From NCBI RefSeq assembly GCF_905207245.1, contig NZ_CAJLKP010000016.1, positions 1-64,000 of the forward strand: a stretch of DNA of 64,000 bases, written 5' to 3'. The position numbers and the translations under genes were made by a program. Positions 1 to 8,646 of this stretch are shown here, in pieces. The notes below the pieces were generated by a model. It searched no databases. It had not been told where the DNA came from and saw only the letters and a list, made by a program, of their open reading frames with translations. Source of the stretch: an uncultured Bacteroides sp. Its GTDB lineage: Bacteria; Bacteroidota; Bacteroidia; Bacteroidales; Bacteroidaceae. Within the stretch, counting starts at the first letter, position 1; each line of letters begins with the position of its first letter.

Positions 1-72
1 CTGGCTTGTTTGCCTAATACAGAGGCAGCACGCCTTTCCTGTGAAACAATCTTTGGCACATGCAAAAAATAG
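1..72 (+). CDS. possible 3' end of an upstream gene (partial)
   Basis: The frame is open from base 1 to a TAG at 70-72 and reads LACLPNTEAARLSCETIF followed by a short tail. The LPNTE..A..LS.E pattern faintly recalls the C-terminal region of DegT/DnrJ/EryC1/StrS sugar aminotransferases, but only 23 residues are visible and the usual tail after this point is missing. A second frame is also open to base 115, so the choice is uncertain. The sequence left of the window would settle it. Confidence 0.2.
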   Translation: MACLPNTEAARLSCETIFGTCKK

Positions 73-137
73 CGGTATCCGTGCATCTCAGCATAACTTT
101 TTCATGCAAGCATGAAAGTTCTGCGCTTAATTTGCAT

Positions 138-145
138 TATCTTTG
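138..145 (+). promoter_or_regulatory. Bacteroides -7 box (TATCTTTG) for the 181 gene
   Basis: TATCTTTG matches the Bacteroides primary sigma -7 consensus TAnnTTTG exactly. It lies inside the longer reading frame that begins at ATG 112. If it is used, the transcript begins near base 150 and the first usable ATG is at 181, which is why the shorter start is preferred for the next gene. No clear -33 TTTG is seen. Confidence 0.5.
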
Positions 146-180
146 CCTCGGAAAAGAAAACAGTGAATTCAGCAGAAAAT

Positions 181-1302
181 ATGACTCTTATACAAAAACA
201 GTTTTTCGCACTTGTGCAATCAGGTCTATGGGGCACTACTGCAGATGTTACCTTATTTGATATACAAACTGATTGGCAACAATTGTACCAATCTGCCAAA
301 GCGCAAGCCCTACTGGGGATTGCCTTCGATGGCATGCAAACCCTGCCACAAGAATTGCGCCCTAAACGTGAACTTTACTTAAAGTGGTGCAACACGTTGC
401 TGCAAATAGAAGAGAATAACCATATACTGAATCAGGAAATCGCCAAAGTATTTACACTCTATCGTGCCAACCAGATAGAACCGGTTCTGCTGAAAGGACA
501 AGGAGTAGCACTGAATTACCGGAATCCCCTGCATCGCCAATGCGGGGATATTGATTTATATATAGGCCCCAAAAACTATGAAAAGGCCAATAAACTGTTA
601 AGACAAGAATCGACCAGTGAACACGAAGAGAATCATAAACACACGTGCATACACTGGCACGACGTGGATATAGAGAACCACCGCGTGCTCTCACGGCTCA
701 GTTCTCCTTCCTCCGACCGGAGCTTCCAGCGAGAGATAGCCCGATGGCACGGCACCTCTGCTTGCCGGAATCTGGAAATTGAAGGTTATCCGGTAACCCT
801 CCCTCCCCTATCATTCGATGCAGCCTACGTGCTAATGCACTCTGCATTGCATTTCCTCAATGAAGGAATCGGACTTCGCCAAGTATGCGACTGGGCCAAT
901 ATACTTCATGCACAGCGAAAAGAGATTGACCTCAAAGAAACTGCCAGGCTCTTGCAGGAATGGGGATTAAGCAAAGCAGCCAAAATCTTCGGAGTGGTAG
1001 CTGTCAACTATCTGGGACTTCCCATAGAAGAACTGCCCATACCTTACACCGAGAAAGATATCAAAACCGGTGAATGGCTACTTAGTGATATCTGGCAGGG
1101 AGGCAATTTCGGGAAGTTTGACCAAAAGCGCAAACAACGTCCCAAAGGATATTGGCGTGGGAAATGGTATACTTTCACCCGGGCCGGTCAGCGATGCCGG
1201 GAATTTGGAGCTTTGGCACCAGCCGAAGCACGTTGGTATCCCCTTATGCTTGCCGCTCACTCCGCTCAGGTGCAATGGAACAAATTGTTGAACAGAATTT
1301 AA
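181..1302 (+). CDS. nucleotidyltransferase family protein (NTP_transf_5-like)
   Basis: A 373-aa protein that resembles the uncharacterised nucleotidyltransferase family often found in capsule, lasso-peptide and natural-product clusters. The fold signature is the stretch EPVLLKGQGVAL followed by CGDIDLYI, where the paired acidic residues (D.D) after a glycine are the expected metal-binding pair of the polymerase-beta-like nucleotidyltransferase core. An upstream ATG at 112 would add 23 residues, but a TATCTTTG promoter box at 138-145 favours 181. The next gene starts 9 bp after the stop, so the two are probably cotranscribed. The substrate is unknown. No signal peptide or membrane segment is seen. 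Confidence 0.65.
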   Translation: MTLIQKQFFALVQSGLWGTTADVTLFDIQTDWQQLYQSAKAQALLGIAFDGMQTLPQELRPKRELYLKWCNTLLQIEENNHILNQEIAKVFTLYRANQIEPVLLKGQGVALNYRNPLHRQCGDIDLYIGPKNYEKANKLLRQESTSEHEENHKHTCIHWHDVDIENHRVLSRLSSPSSDRSFQREIARWHGTSACRNLEIEGYPVTLPPLSFDAAYVLMHSALHFLNEGIGLRQVCDWANILHAQRKEIDLKETARLLQEWGLSKAAKIFGVVAVNYLGLPIEELPIPYTEKDIKTGEWLLSDIWQGGNFGKFDQKRKQRPKGYWRGKWYTFTRAGQRCREFGALAPAEARWYPLMLAAHSAQVQWNKLLNRI

Positions 1303-1311
1303 TCAGGAAAT

Positions 1312-2184
1312 ATGAAAAATAATAAGTCATTAATCGTCATAGGAAGCCTATTCGTTCTACTATTGGTAGGACTCACCGTTTTATTAATCTCGGAAAAGCA
1401 AACCAACAAAGAACTGGTACAAGAGTTTCAACTGGAAAAAGAAGACTTGGAGAACGAGTATACCAACTTTGCACAACAATACGATGAGTTGAAACTGACT
1501 GTTTCCAACGACTCCCTGTCTATCTTACTGGAACAGGAACAGACAAAGACCCAACGTTTGTTGGAAGAATTGCGTACCGTAAAAAGCAGCAACGCCAGCG
1601 AAATACGCCGCTTGAAAAATGAACTTGCCACCCTGCGTAAAGTCATGATAGGGTATATCAACCAGATAGACTCACTGAACCGGCTCACCGCCCATCAGAA
1701 AGAAGTCATTGCCCAAGTTACACAGAAGTATAACGATGCTTCCCGCCAAATCAGCAATCTGTCGGAAGAAAAAAAGAACCTGAACAAAAAAGTGACTCTT
1801 GCCGCACAATTGGACGCTACCAATATCAACATACAAGCCGTGAACAAACGGGATAAGATAGCCAAGAAGGTGAAAGACGTAGTGAAGTTCAAGATAGGAT
1901 TCACCATCGTCAAGAATATCACTGCCGAAACAGGCGAGCGCACTATTTATGTCCGTATCACTAAACCGGACAATGACGTACTGACTAAAAATCCTGCCAA
2001 TACATTCCCTTATGAAAACCGCGAATTGGGATACTCCATTAAAAAGTATATTGAATACAACGGTGAGGAACAAAACATAACCGTGTACTGGAACGTGGAA
2101 GAATACCTGTATGCAGGCACCTACCGGGTGGATCTTTTTGCAGATGGAACACTCATCGGCTCACAATCATTTGCATTGGACTAA
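1312..2184 (+). CDS. membrane-anchored coiled-coil protein, unknown function
   Basis: A 290-aa protein. Residues about 7-27 form one hydrophobic helix (SLIVIGSLFVLLLVGLTVLL) near the N terminus with little before it, so it should be a single-pass or signal-anchored protein facing the periplasm. Residues about 30-165 are rich in E, K, L, Q and N with heptad-like spacing, typical of a long coiled coil. The last 100 residues are predicted to be mostly beta (GERTIYVRITKPDND, YNGEEQNITVYWNVEEYLYAGTY) and could be a small sandwich domain. It sits 9 bp after the nucleotidyltransferase-like gene. I do not recognise the family. Confidence 0.6.
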   Translation: MKNNKSLIVIGSLFVLLLVGLTVLLISEKQTNKELVQEFQLEKEDLENEYTNFAQQYDELKLTVSNDSLSILLEQEQTKTQRLLEELRTVKSSNASEIRRLKNELATLRKVMIGYINQIDSLNRLTAHQKEVIAQVTQKYNDASRQISNLSEEKKNLNKKVTLAAQLDATNINIQAVNKRDKIAKKVKDVVKFKIGFTIVKNITAETGERTIYVRITKPDNDVLTKNPANTFPYENRELGYSIKKYIEYNGEEQNITVYWNVEEYLYAGTYRVDLFADGTLIGSQSFALD

Positions 2185-2201
2185 AAAAAACTTTAAAATA
2201 T

Positions 2202-2232
2202 TTTGAGGTTTCATCGAAAGCCTATACATTTG
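2202..2232 (+). promoter_or_regulatory. full Bacteroides promoter for the efflux operon
   Basis: TTTG at 2202-2205, a 19-nt spacer, and TACATTTG at 2225-2232 match the Bacteroides TTTG/TAnnTTTG consensus. Initiation is expected near 2238-2240, giving a leader of about 65 nt before the TolC-like gene at 2304. Confidence 0.75.
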
Positions 2233-2303
2233 CATCGTTGTTTATGCAATTATTGTTGCATCACAAACAACTTTTTAATCACCTTAATTAATGTATAGAC
2301 ACG

Positions 2304-3791
2304 ATGAGAAAGTTCTTCTGTTTCATTTGGTTGGTATGTCTGACCTTCTCAGTCGGTGCACAAGAGGTTTTAAGCCTCGATAGTTGCCGTGCATTGGCAA
2401 TTGCCAATAACAAAGAACTACTGATAAGCCAGGAGAAAATAAACTCTGCGCATTATCAGAGAAAAGCAGCATTTACCAATTACCTCCCCGACATTTCCGC
2501 CACCGGTGGATATATGCGTACCCAAAAAGAAATCTCATTGCTGAGCGATGCCCAGAAAGGTGCTTTAGGCTCTATGGGAACCCAAGTGAGCGGTGTAATG
2601 CAAAATGGTATACAAGGTATACTGACGCAGCACCCCGAGCTAACACAGAATCCGCAGTTCATGGCGTTGATTCAGGCATTGGGCAACGTTGATGTCGCTA
2701 CTCCACTGAACGGCTTGGGAAACTCCCTCGTTGACGCATTTCGCACAGATACCCGTAACATGTACGCCGGCGCACTCACACTGACCCAACCTCTGTATAT
2801 GGGTGGCAAGATACGTGCTTACAACAAAATCACCAAATATGCCGAAGAACTGGCACGCCAGCAGCACGGAAGCGGCTTGCAGGATGTAATCCTCAGCACC
2901 GACCAGGCTTACTGGCAGGTGGTATCTCTTGCCAGCAAAAAGAAGTTGGCAGATGGCTACCTCAAACTATTGCAGAAACTGGAAAGTGATGTAGACAAGA
3001 TGATTGCCGAAGGCGTTGCCACCAAAGCAGACGGTCTTTCGGTGAAAGTAAAAGTGAATGAAGCGGAGATGACATTGACCAAGGTGGAAGACGGATTGAG
3101 CCTATCCAGAATGTTGCTATGCCAGTTATGTGGTCTGGATCTCTCCTCTCCCATCACGCTAAAGGATGAACAGGAAGACGACCTTGGTCCCGGTCCGGAA
3201 GCGGCTGACGGAATCGATTTAAATACGGTGTATGCCACGCGCCCGGAAGTGCGCAGTCTGGAACTCGCAACCGAAATCTATAAGCAAAAGATAAACGTCA
3301 CCCGCTCCGAATATATGCCGTCACTAGCTTTGATGGGTAGTTATATGATGACGAACCCTTCCGTCTTCAACGGTTTTGAGAAGAAGTTCAAAGGAATGTG
3401 GAACGTGGGGGTCGTGTTGCAAGTGCCCATCTGGCATTGGGGTGAAGGTATGTATAAGGTAAAGGCTGCCAAATCGGAAGCCCGTATCGCTCAATACCAG
3501 TTGGACAATGCCAAAGAAAAGATAGAACTCCAAGTCAACCAGTCGGTTTTCAAAGTGAACGAAGCTGCCAAGAAACTGGCTATGGCGGAAAAGAATCTGG
3601 AAAAAGCGGACGAGAACCTGCGTTATGCCACCCTCGGATTTGAAGAAGGCGTCATAGCTGCCAGCAACGTGCTTGAGGCGCACACAGCCTGGCTTTCCGC
3701 CCAATCGGAAAAGATAGATGCACAGATTGACGTGAAGTTGACCGATATTTATTTGAAGAGGGCATTGGGAGAATTAAAAATTGAAAATTAA
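2304..3791 (+). CDS. TolC family outer membrane efflux protein
   Basis: A 495-aa protein with a clear signal peptide (MRKFFCFIWLVCLTFSVGAQ) and the two long-helix repeats of outer membrane efflux proteins. The first repeat begins EVLSLDSCRALAIANNKEL, and the end of the second includes NLRYATLGFEEGVIAASNVLEAH. It should form the trimeric outer-membrane/periplasmic exit duct for the HlyD-like adaptor and two permeases encoded just downstream. A full promoter lies upstream at 2202-2232. The last codons and the TAA are formed by an AATTAAAA-type word repeat that continues into the gap. The substrate cannot be told from sequence. Confidence 0.92.
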   Translation: MRKFFCFIWLVCLTFSVGAQEVLSLDSCRALAIANNKELLISQEKINSAHYQRKAAFTNYLPDISATGGYMRTQKEISLLSDAQKGALGSMGTQVSGVMQNGIQGILTQHPELTQNPQFMALIQALGNVDVATPLNGLGNSLVDAFRTDTRNMYAGALTLTQPLYMGGKIRAYNKITKYAEELARQQHGSGLQDVILSTDQAYWQVVSLASKKKLADGYLKLLQKLESDVDKMIAEGVATKADGLSVKVKVNEAEMTLTKVEDGLSLSRMLLCQLCGLDLSSPITLKDEQEDDLGPGPEAADGIDLNTVYATRPEVRSLELATEIYKQKINVTRSEYMPSLALMGSYMMTNPSVFNGFEKKFKGMWNVGVVLQVPIWHWGEGMYKVKAAKSEARIAQYQLDNAKEKIELQVNQSVFKVNEAAKKLAMAEKNLEKADENLRYATLGFEEGVIAASNVLEAHTAWLSAQSEKIDAQIDVKLTDIYLKRALGELKIEN

Positions 3792-3837
3792 AAATTAAAG
3801 GGTGAGAGCTCATAAATCATAAATCTGAAATCATAAG
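3778..3837 (+). repeat. A/T word repeats across the tolC stop codon
   Basis: Tandem AATTAAAA/AATTGAAA words run through the tolC stop codon, followed by ATAAATCATAAATC words just before the hlyD start. Similar ATAAATC words recur at 12731-12834 and 19440-19464. The function is unknown. It may simply be an intergenic spacer built from slipped repeats. Confidence 0.5.
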
Positions 3838-4824
3838 ATGGATACCAAATCACAAAACAGTAACATGCTACTGGCATTCTTAACGCTGACTGGCGTCATT
3901 GCCATCGTAGCCATAGTCGGTTTCTTCATGTTGCGCAAAGGACCGGAAATCGTACAGGGTCAGGCTGAAGTCACGGAATACCGGGTATCGAGCAAAGTGC
4001 CGGGACGTATTCTGGAATTTCGTGTGAAGGAGGGACAAAGTGTGCAGGCCGGAGATACACTTGCCATACTGGAAGCTCCGGATGTATTGGCGAAGCTGGA
4101 ACAGGCACGTGCTGCAGAAGCTGCCGCACAGGCACAGAATGCCAAAGCACTGAAAGGTGCCCGTCACGAACAAGTGCAGGCTGCGTTTGAAATGTGGCAA
4201 AAGGCCAAGGCGGGACTTGCCATAGCCGAAAAATCGTACAAGCGTGTGAAGAATCTTGCCGACCAGGGAGTAATGACTGCACAAAAGCTGGACGAAGTTA
4301 CAGCGCAACGGGATGCTGCCGTGGCTACCGAAAAGGCGGCCAAAGCCCAGTATGATATGGCTAAGAACGGTGCCGAGCGCGAAGACAAGGCCGCTGCCGC
4401 CGCTATGGTGGACCGCGCAAAAGGGGCTGTTGCCGAAGTGGAGTCCTACATCAAGGAAACTTACCTGATAGCACAAACTGCGGGAGAAGTTTCAGAAATC
4501 TTCCCCAAAGTAGGTGAACTGGTGGGAACGGGCGCACCTATCATGAATATCGCCATCCTGGACGACATGTGGGTGACGTTCAATGTCCGCGAGGATTTAT
4601 TGCAAGGTTTGACAATGGGTACGGAATTTGAAGCTTTCGTTCCAGCATTGGATAAGAATATCCGGTTGAAAGTGAACTATATGAAGGACCTCGGTACGTA
4701 TGCTGCATGGAAAGCAACGAAAACAACCGGACAATTCGATCTGAAGACGTTCGAGGTGAAAGCACTGCCACAGGAGAAGGTGGAAGGGCTGCGACCGGGA
4801 ATGTCGGTGATACTTAAAAAGTGA
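3838..4824 (+). CDS. HlyD family periplasmic adaptor protein
   Basis: A 328-aa membrane-fusion protein. There is one N-terminal membrane helix (about residues 11-30), a biotinyl-lipoyl half-motif (EYRVSSKVPGRILEF.VKEGQSVQAGDTL), an Ala/Lys/Gln-rich helical hairpin (about 85-205), the second lipoyl half (TAGEVSEIFPKVGELVGTGAPI) and a beta-barrel domain. It should bridge the inner-membrane permeases to the TolC-like duct. It lies 46 bp after tolC and 22 bp before the first permease. Its TGA stop lies inside a short GTGATTA/GTTATTA word repeat. Confidence 0.9.
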   Translation: MDTKSQNSNMLLAFLTLTGVIAIVAIVGFFMLRKGPEIVQGQAEVTEYRVSSKVPGRILEFRVKEGQSVQAGDTLAILEAPDVLAKLEQARAAEAAAQAQNAKALKGARHEQVQAAFEMWQKAKAGLAIAEKSYKRVKNLADQGVMTAQKLDEVTAQRDAAVATEKAAKAQYDMAKNGAEREDKAAAAAMVDRAKGAVAEVESYIKETYLIAQTAGEVSEIFPKVGELVGTGAPIMNIAILDDMWVTFNVREDLLQGLTMGTEFEAFVPALDKNIRLKVNYMKDLGTYAAWKATKTTGQFDLKTFEVKALPQEKVEGLRPGMSVILKK

Positions 4825-4843
4825 TTAGTTATTAGTGATTAAA
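4822..4843 (+). repeat. 7-bp word repeat at the hlyD stop codon
   Basis: Three tandem GTGATTA/GTTATTA words start at the HlyD stop codon and end just before the next ATG. This is another case of a short word repeat anchored on a stop codon inside an operon. Confidence 0.45.
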
Positions 4844-4846
4844 GGA

Positions 4847-6025
4847 ATGGGACGAGATAAGAAATACATAGCTTTGTGGAACGTCATGAAACGGGAAGGG
4901 CGTCGACTCGTTTCACGACCGCTATACTTGTTTTGCATGGTGATAGCGCCATTGTTCTGCTATGTGTTCTTCACTACGCTGATGGACTCGGGGCTTCCTG
5001 TTAATATGCCCGTAGGGGTGGTGGACCAAGACATGACGTCCACTTCACGCCAGTTGGTGCGCAACCTGGATGCTTTTGAACAGACTGCGGTGGTGGCACA
5101 TTATCCCACCATTAACGAAGCACGCACCGCCATGCAAAAGGGGGAAATTTACGGCTTCTATTATATTCCGCAAGGCACCACTTCTAAGGCGCAATCCCAA
5201 CGACAGCCAACCGTATCATTCTATACCAACAATACGCTGCTCATTGCCGGTTCCCTGCTCTATAAGGACATGAAGATGATGAGTGAGTTGGCGTCGGGAG
5301 CTGCTGCACGCACGAGCCTGTATGCCAAAGGTGCTACCGAGGACCAAGCTATGGCATTTCTGCAACCTATCGTCATTGATACGCATCCACTGAATAATCC
5401 GTGGCTGAACTATTCCGTATATCTGTGCAATACTTTTGCGCCGGGCGTACTGATGCTACTGATTTTTATGGTAACCGTTTATTCCATCGGCGTAGAAATA
5501 AAAGACCGTACAGCTCGCGAGTGGCTGCGCATGGGGAATAATTCCATCTATATCTCCCTTGCCGGAAAACTGCTGCCGCATACAGCTATCTTTTTCCTGA
5601 TGGGCATACTGTATAACGTATACCTATACGGTTTCCTGCATTTCCCCTGCAACAGTGGAATCATACCGATGTTGCTTGCCACCCTCTGCCTGGTGCTGGC
5701 TTCGCAAGGTATGGGCGTACTCATGATAGGTACGTTGCCTACTCTACGCCTGGGATTGAGTTTTGCATCTCTTTGGGGAGTACTTTCGTTCTCCATGTGC
5801 GGACTGTCATTCCCTGCCATGGCCATGCATCCCGTATTGCAAGGATTGGCCAATCTGTTCCCACTGCGCCACTATTTCCTGATTTATGTAGACCAGGCAT
5901 TGAATGGTTATCCGATGATTTATTCATGGATGAACTATGTGGCATTACTTATTTTCATGATGCTTCCTTTCTTCATCGTTCACCGACTCAAGGAAGCGCT
6001 GATTTATTATAAATACGTGCCCTAA
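4847..6025 (+). CDS. ABC-2 type permease (first of pair)
   Basis: A 392-aa ABC-2 transporter permease. It has an N-terminal membrane helix (YLFCMVIAPLFCYVFFTTL), a large periplasmic domain containing the family pattern PVGVVDQDMTSTSRQLVR, and five or more C-terminal membrane helices from about residue 190. A GTG at 4835 would add four residues; ATG 4847, with AAAGGA before it, is preferred. The stop overlaps the next start by one base (TAATG), so the pair is translationally coupled and probably forms a heterodimer. No ATP-binding subunit is encoded nearby. Confidence 0.88.
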   Translation: MGRDKKYIALWNVMKREGRRLVSRPLYLFCMVIAPLFCYVFFTTLMDSGLPVNMPVGVVDQDMTSTSRQLVRNLDAFEQTAVVAHYPTINEARTAMQKGEIYGFYYIPQGTTSKAQSQRQPTVSFYTNNTLLIAGSLLYKDMKMMSELASGAAARTSLYAKGATEDQAMAFLQPIVIDTHPLNNPWLNYSVYLCNTFAPGVLMLLIFMVTVYSIGVEIKDRTAREWLRMGNNSIYISLAGKLLPHTAIFFLMGILYNVYLYGFLHFPCNSGIIPMLLATLCLVLASQGMGVLMIGTLPTLRLGLSFASLWGVLSFSMCGLSFPAMAMHPVLQGLANLFPLRHYFLIYVDQALNGYPMIYSWMNYVALLIFMMLPFFIVHRLKEALIYYKYVP

Positions 6026-7260
6026 TGAAACATCTGACGTTCAAACAGAGAGTAGTACAAGGTATCCACGATTTATTCTATATCTGGATACGGGAATTCC
6101 GCACAACCTTCCGCGACCAGGGTGTGCTCATCTTCTTTGTGCTTGTTCCGTTGGTATATCCGCTTATTTATGCCTTCATTTATACAAACGAGACAATACG
6201 TGAAGTACCTGCCGTGGTAGTGGACAACTCCCGCAGTGCATTAAGCCGAGAATATCTGCGCAAAGTGGACGCCAGCCCGGAGGTAAAGATTGTGGCCTAT
6301 TGCGCGGACATGGAAGAAGCCAAGCTAATGCTGAAAGACCGTCTGGCTTATGGCATCATCTATATACCTGCTGAGTTCAGTAATGACATTGCCCAGGGGA
6401 AGCAGACACAGGTCAGCCTGTTCTGTGATATGAGCGGGCTGCTCTATTATAAATCGCTGCTGAACACCAATACCAGCGTATCCCTGGATATGAATGCCGA
6501 CATAAAAATACAACGTGCAGGCAATAGCACCGACCGTCAAGATGAAATCACCGCATATCCGATAAGATATGAAGATGTTACTCTTTTCAACCCGACAAAC
6601 GGCTTTGCCGCCTTCCTTATACCTGCTGTATTGATATTGATTATTCAGCAAACTTTATTGCTCGGTATCGGACTCTCCGCCGGGACAGCACGCGAAAATA
6701 ACCGTTTCAAGGATCTGGTGCCCATCAACCGACATTACAACGGTACGCTACGTATTGTCTTCGGCAAAGGTTTGAGCTACTTTATGGTATATGCTCTTGT
6801 GTCAGTCTATGTGCTTTGTGTAGTGCCACGTTTGTTCAACCTCATTCAGATAGGACAACCCGGAGTACTGACTCTTTTCCTGCTCCCCTACCTGGCCGCC
6901 TGCATCTTCTTTGCCATGACAGCCTCGATTGCCATACGCAACCGGGAGACGTGTATGCTGATATTCGTATTCACATCCGTACCTTTATTGTTCCTCTCAG
7001 GTATTTCCTGGCCGGGGGCGGCCATGCCGGATTTCTGGAGATATTTTTCGTATATCTTTCCGTCAACTTTCGGTATCAATGGCTTTGTACGCATCAACAG
7101 CATGGGGGCCAGTCTCAACGAGGTGGCTTTTGAATACAGGGCCTTATGGATACTGACAGGTGTTTATTTCCTGACAACCTGCTGGGTATATCGCTGGCAA
7201 ATCATTCAGAGCCGCAAGCATGTGATTGAGAAATATAAGGAATACAAAAGGAAAGACTAG
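6025..7260 (+). CDS. ABC-2 type permease (second of pair)
   Basis: A 411-aa permease with the same architecture as its neighbour: a first membrane helix (VLIFFVLVPLVYPLIYAFIY), a periplasmic domain with VPAVVVDNSRSALSREYLR, and C-terminal helices including PAVLILIIQQTLLLGIGLSAG. Sequence and position indicate it partners the preceding permease, with HlyD and TolC completing a trans-envelope exporter. It ends the operon. The next gene is on the opposite strand, with a 36-bp-arm inverted repeat between them at 7301-7402. The missing ATPase may be encoded elsewhere. Confidence 0.88.
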   Translation: MKHLTFKQRVVQGIHDLFYIWIREFRTTFRDQGVLIFFVLVPLVYPLIYAFIYTNETIREVPAVVVDNSRSALSREYLRKVDASPEVKIVAYCADMEEAKLMLKDRLAYGIIYIPAEFSNDIAQGKQTQVSLFCDMSGLLYYKSLLNTNTSVSLDMNADIKIQRAGNSTDRQDEITAYPIRYEDVTLFNPTNGFAAFLIPAVLILIIQQTLLLGIGLSAGTARENNRFKDLVPINRHYNGTLRIVFGKGLSYFMVYALVSVYVLCVVPRLFNLIQIGQPGVLTLFLLPYLAACIFFAMTASIAIRNRETCMLIFVFTSVPLLFLSGISWPGAAMPDFWRYFSYIFPSTFGINGFVRINSMGASLNEVAFEYRALWILTGVYFLTTCWVYRWQIIQSRKHVIEKYKEYKRKD

Positions 7261-7300
7261 GGACGATGGCGATTTGATTCTTTCCTGAGCGGATTTGAAT

Positions 7301-7402
7301 CAGTTGACGAAGGAACGAGTTGACAAGGAGACAAGGTTCCATGCGGCGTAGAAGCATTGCGCAGCCCCTTGTCTCCTTGTCAACTCGTTCCCTTGTCAAC
7401 TG
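7301..7402. repeat. word-built inverted repeat A (convergent junction)
   Basis: Arms of 36 bp (7301-7336 and 7367-7402, two mismatches) surround a 30-nt loop. The arms are built of GTTGACAAG/GAGACAAG-like words. The loop ends with CATTGCGCAGC, nearly the same word as in the loops at 20731-20753 and 36167-36188. It lies between convergent genes and would form a strong hairpin in either transcript, so it may act as a bidirectional terminator. Confidence 0.8.
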
Positions 7403-7450
7403 AATTTCCTTCCTTTCTGTACGATTATGGGCATAGCCACCCAAACCCAA

Positions 7451-8515
7451 TTATCGAATATGTTTCTTAATTAATGGATACAGAATTTCGGCATAGCGCA
7501 TAAAGCCCAAATCTGTGAAGTGGACGCCATCGACGGTTGCTTCGCCATCATGGCCGATGATATCTTTAGAAGGAAGAAAGTAGATATTCTTATCACCTTG
7601 CTTCTTCAGTGACTGAAAAATTGCTGCAATTGTTTCATTCTTGCGCTTCACTTCCTGCGCAACTCCTTTATTGAAACGGGAGTGAGGAAAAATAGGATCT
7701 TCCACAAAAAGGATGGGAGTATCGGGGTGCTTGGCACGAACAATAGAATAGAATTTCTCCGCACGCTCTTTCATCTGTTCCACCGTAGCGTTAGGCAAAA
7801 AGTCCAGGATGAACATAGCAGCATCAACGGAAGCTATCACTTCAGCAATTTCCAAATCGAGCAAAGCATTGCCACTAAAACCTAAATTGATACATTCACG
7901 ATTAAGCCAGCGTTCCAGAATATTGGTATGAGCCATACCGGGGCGGGATGCACAGCCGCCTTGCAAAATACTGGTTCCATAGAAAACTACCGGTTTCTTA
8001 CGTATCGGCAAGTCAACAGCCGGCTGTTCAATCATTGAAAGACTATCTACTCCGATAGCCAGTGAAGTGACTCCGTCATACAAAGAGAGATACAGAAGAT
8101 ATTCACGTTCTTCGGGGGTCATGTTCTTTACAATCGTAGCTTCGTTGATTTTTCCTTGCGGACGTCCACTGCCGGCAAATGCCCACTTACCATCTTGCAG
8201 GCAGTAAAGATCGAGTCCCTTGATACCTGTAGGAGTCATGTGGTTCATACTCGTATTATTCCGGACTTCCCACTTTGCCGCAATGCAAGTGGAGTTGGAG
8301 CGGAAACGCAAGGCAAGTCCGGCACTGTTCCGCCCTAAATTCCAGAGAGGTTTACGGGAAATGTGTTCTAAAGAATCCGGGAGGCGTTCATAACGGGTAA
8401 GTGTGGCATCTGTAGCTTTGCCTAAAAGAGGAAAAGCAGAAGCATCGTGATAGAGGATTTGGGCATTGGCTGACATGGTCAGCAACAGGCCTGCGATAAA
8501 AAGTCTGATTCTCAT
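7451..8515 (-). CDS. SGNH/GDSL-type hydrolase, secreted
   Basis: A 354-aa protein with a signal peptide (MRIRLFIAGLLLTMSANAQ), an N-terminal beta domain of the type that precedes SGNH hydrolases in Bacteroidetes, and an SGNH hydrolase domain from about residue 175. The catalytic serine block is VVFYGTSILQGGCASR (GTS instead of GDS), then GFSGNALLDLEIAEVI supplies the Gly block, DFLPNA the Asn block, and DGVHFTDLGFMRYA the C-terminal Asp-X-X-His pair. It probably removes ester groups such as acetyl from glycans. A promoter box lies at 8539-8546 (TACCTTTG, minus strand). Confidence 0.85.
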   Translation of the reverse strand: MRIRLFIAGLLLTMSANAQILYHDASAFPLLGKATDATLTRYERLPDSLEHISRKPLWNLGRNSAGLALRFRSNSTCIAAKWEVRNNTSMNHMTPTGIKGLDLYCLQDGKWAFAGSGRPQGKINEATIVKNMTPEEREYLLYLSLYDGVTSLAIGVDSLSMIEQPAVDLPIRKKPVVFYGTSILQGGCASRPGMAHTNILERWLNRECINLGFSGNALLDLEIAEVIASVDAAMFILDFLPNATVEQMKERAEKFYSIVRAKHPDTPILFVEDPIFPHSRFNKGVAQEVKRKNETIAAIFQSLKKQGDKNIYFLPSKDIIGHDGEATVDGVHFTDLGFMRYAEILYPLIKKHIR

Positions 8516-8538
8516 GATTAGTAGATATTAAGATAAGC

Positions 8539-8546
8539 CAAAGGTA
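8539..8546 (-). promoter_or_regulatory. -7 box for the SGNH hydrolase
   Basis: On the minus strand this reads TACCTTTG, a match to TAnnTTTG, 24-31 nt upstream of the start at 8515. No good -33 TTTG is visible. Confidence 0.55.
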
Positions 8547-8607
8547 CACTGAAAAATAATAAATTTTACCGGTTTTACATCAATTAACCAACCAAAGACT
8601 GCTCCTT

Positions 8608-8628
8608 TACGAAAGATTCGTAACTTTG
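8608..8628 (+). promoter_or_regulatory. palindromic operator overlapping promoter (8647 gene)
   Basis: TACGAA-AGA-TTCGTA (8608-8622) is a perfect 6-bp inverted repeat with a 3-bp centre. Its last two bases are the TA of the -7 box TAACTTTG (8621-8628). The same palindrome in the same geometry occurs at 12319-12339 before blaI. BlaI/MecI repressors bind dyads with TAC...GTA ends, so this is a likely operator for the BlaI-like protein encoded at 12369. Binding is inferred. Confidence 0.7.
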
Positions 8629-8646
8629 AGCAAAAAACTATATATT

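Noticed and set aside
112..180. upstream ATG extension of the first gene
   Set aside because: A TATCTTTG promoter box at 138-145 lies inside it, so ATG 181 is preferred.
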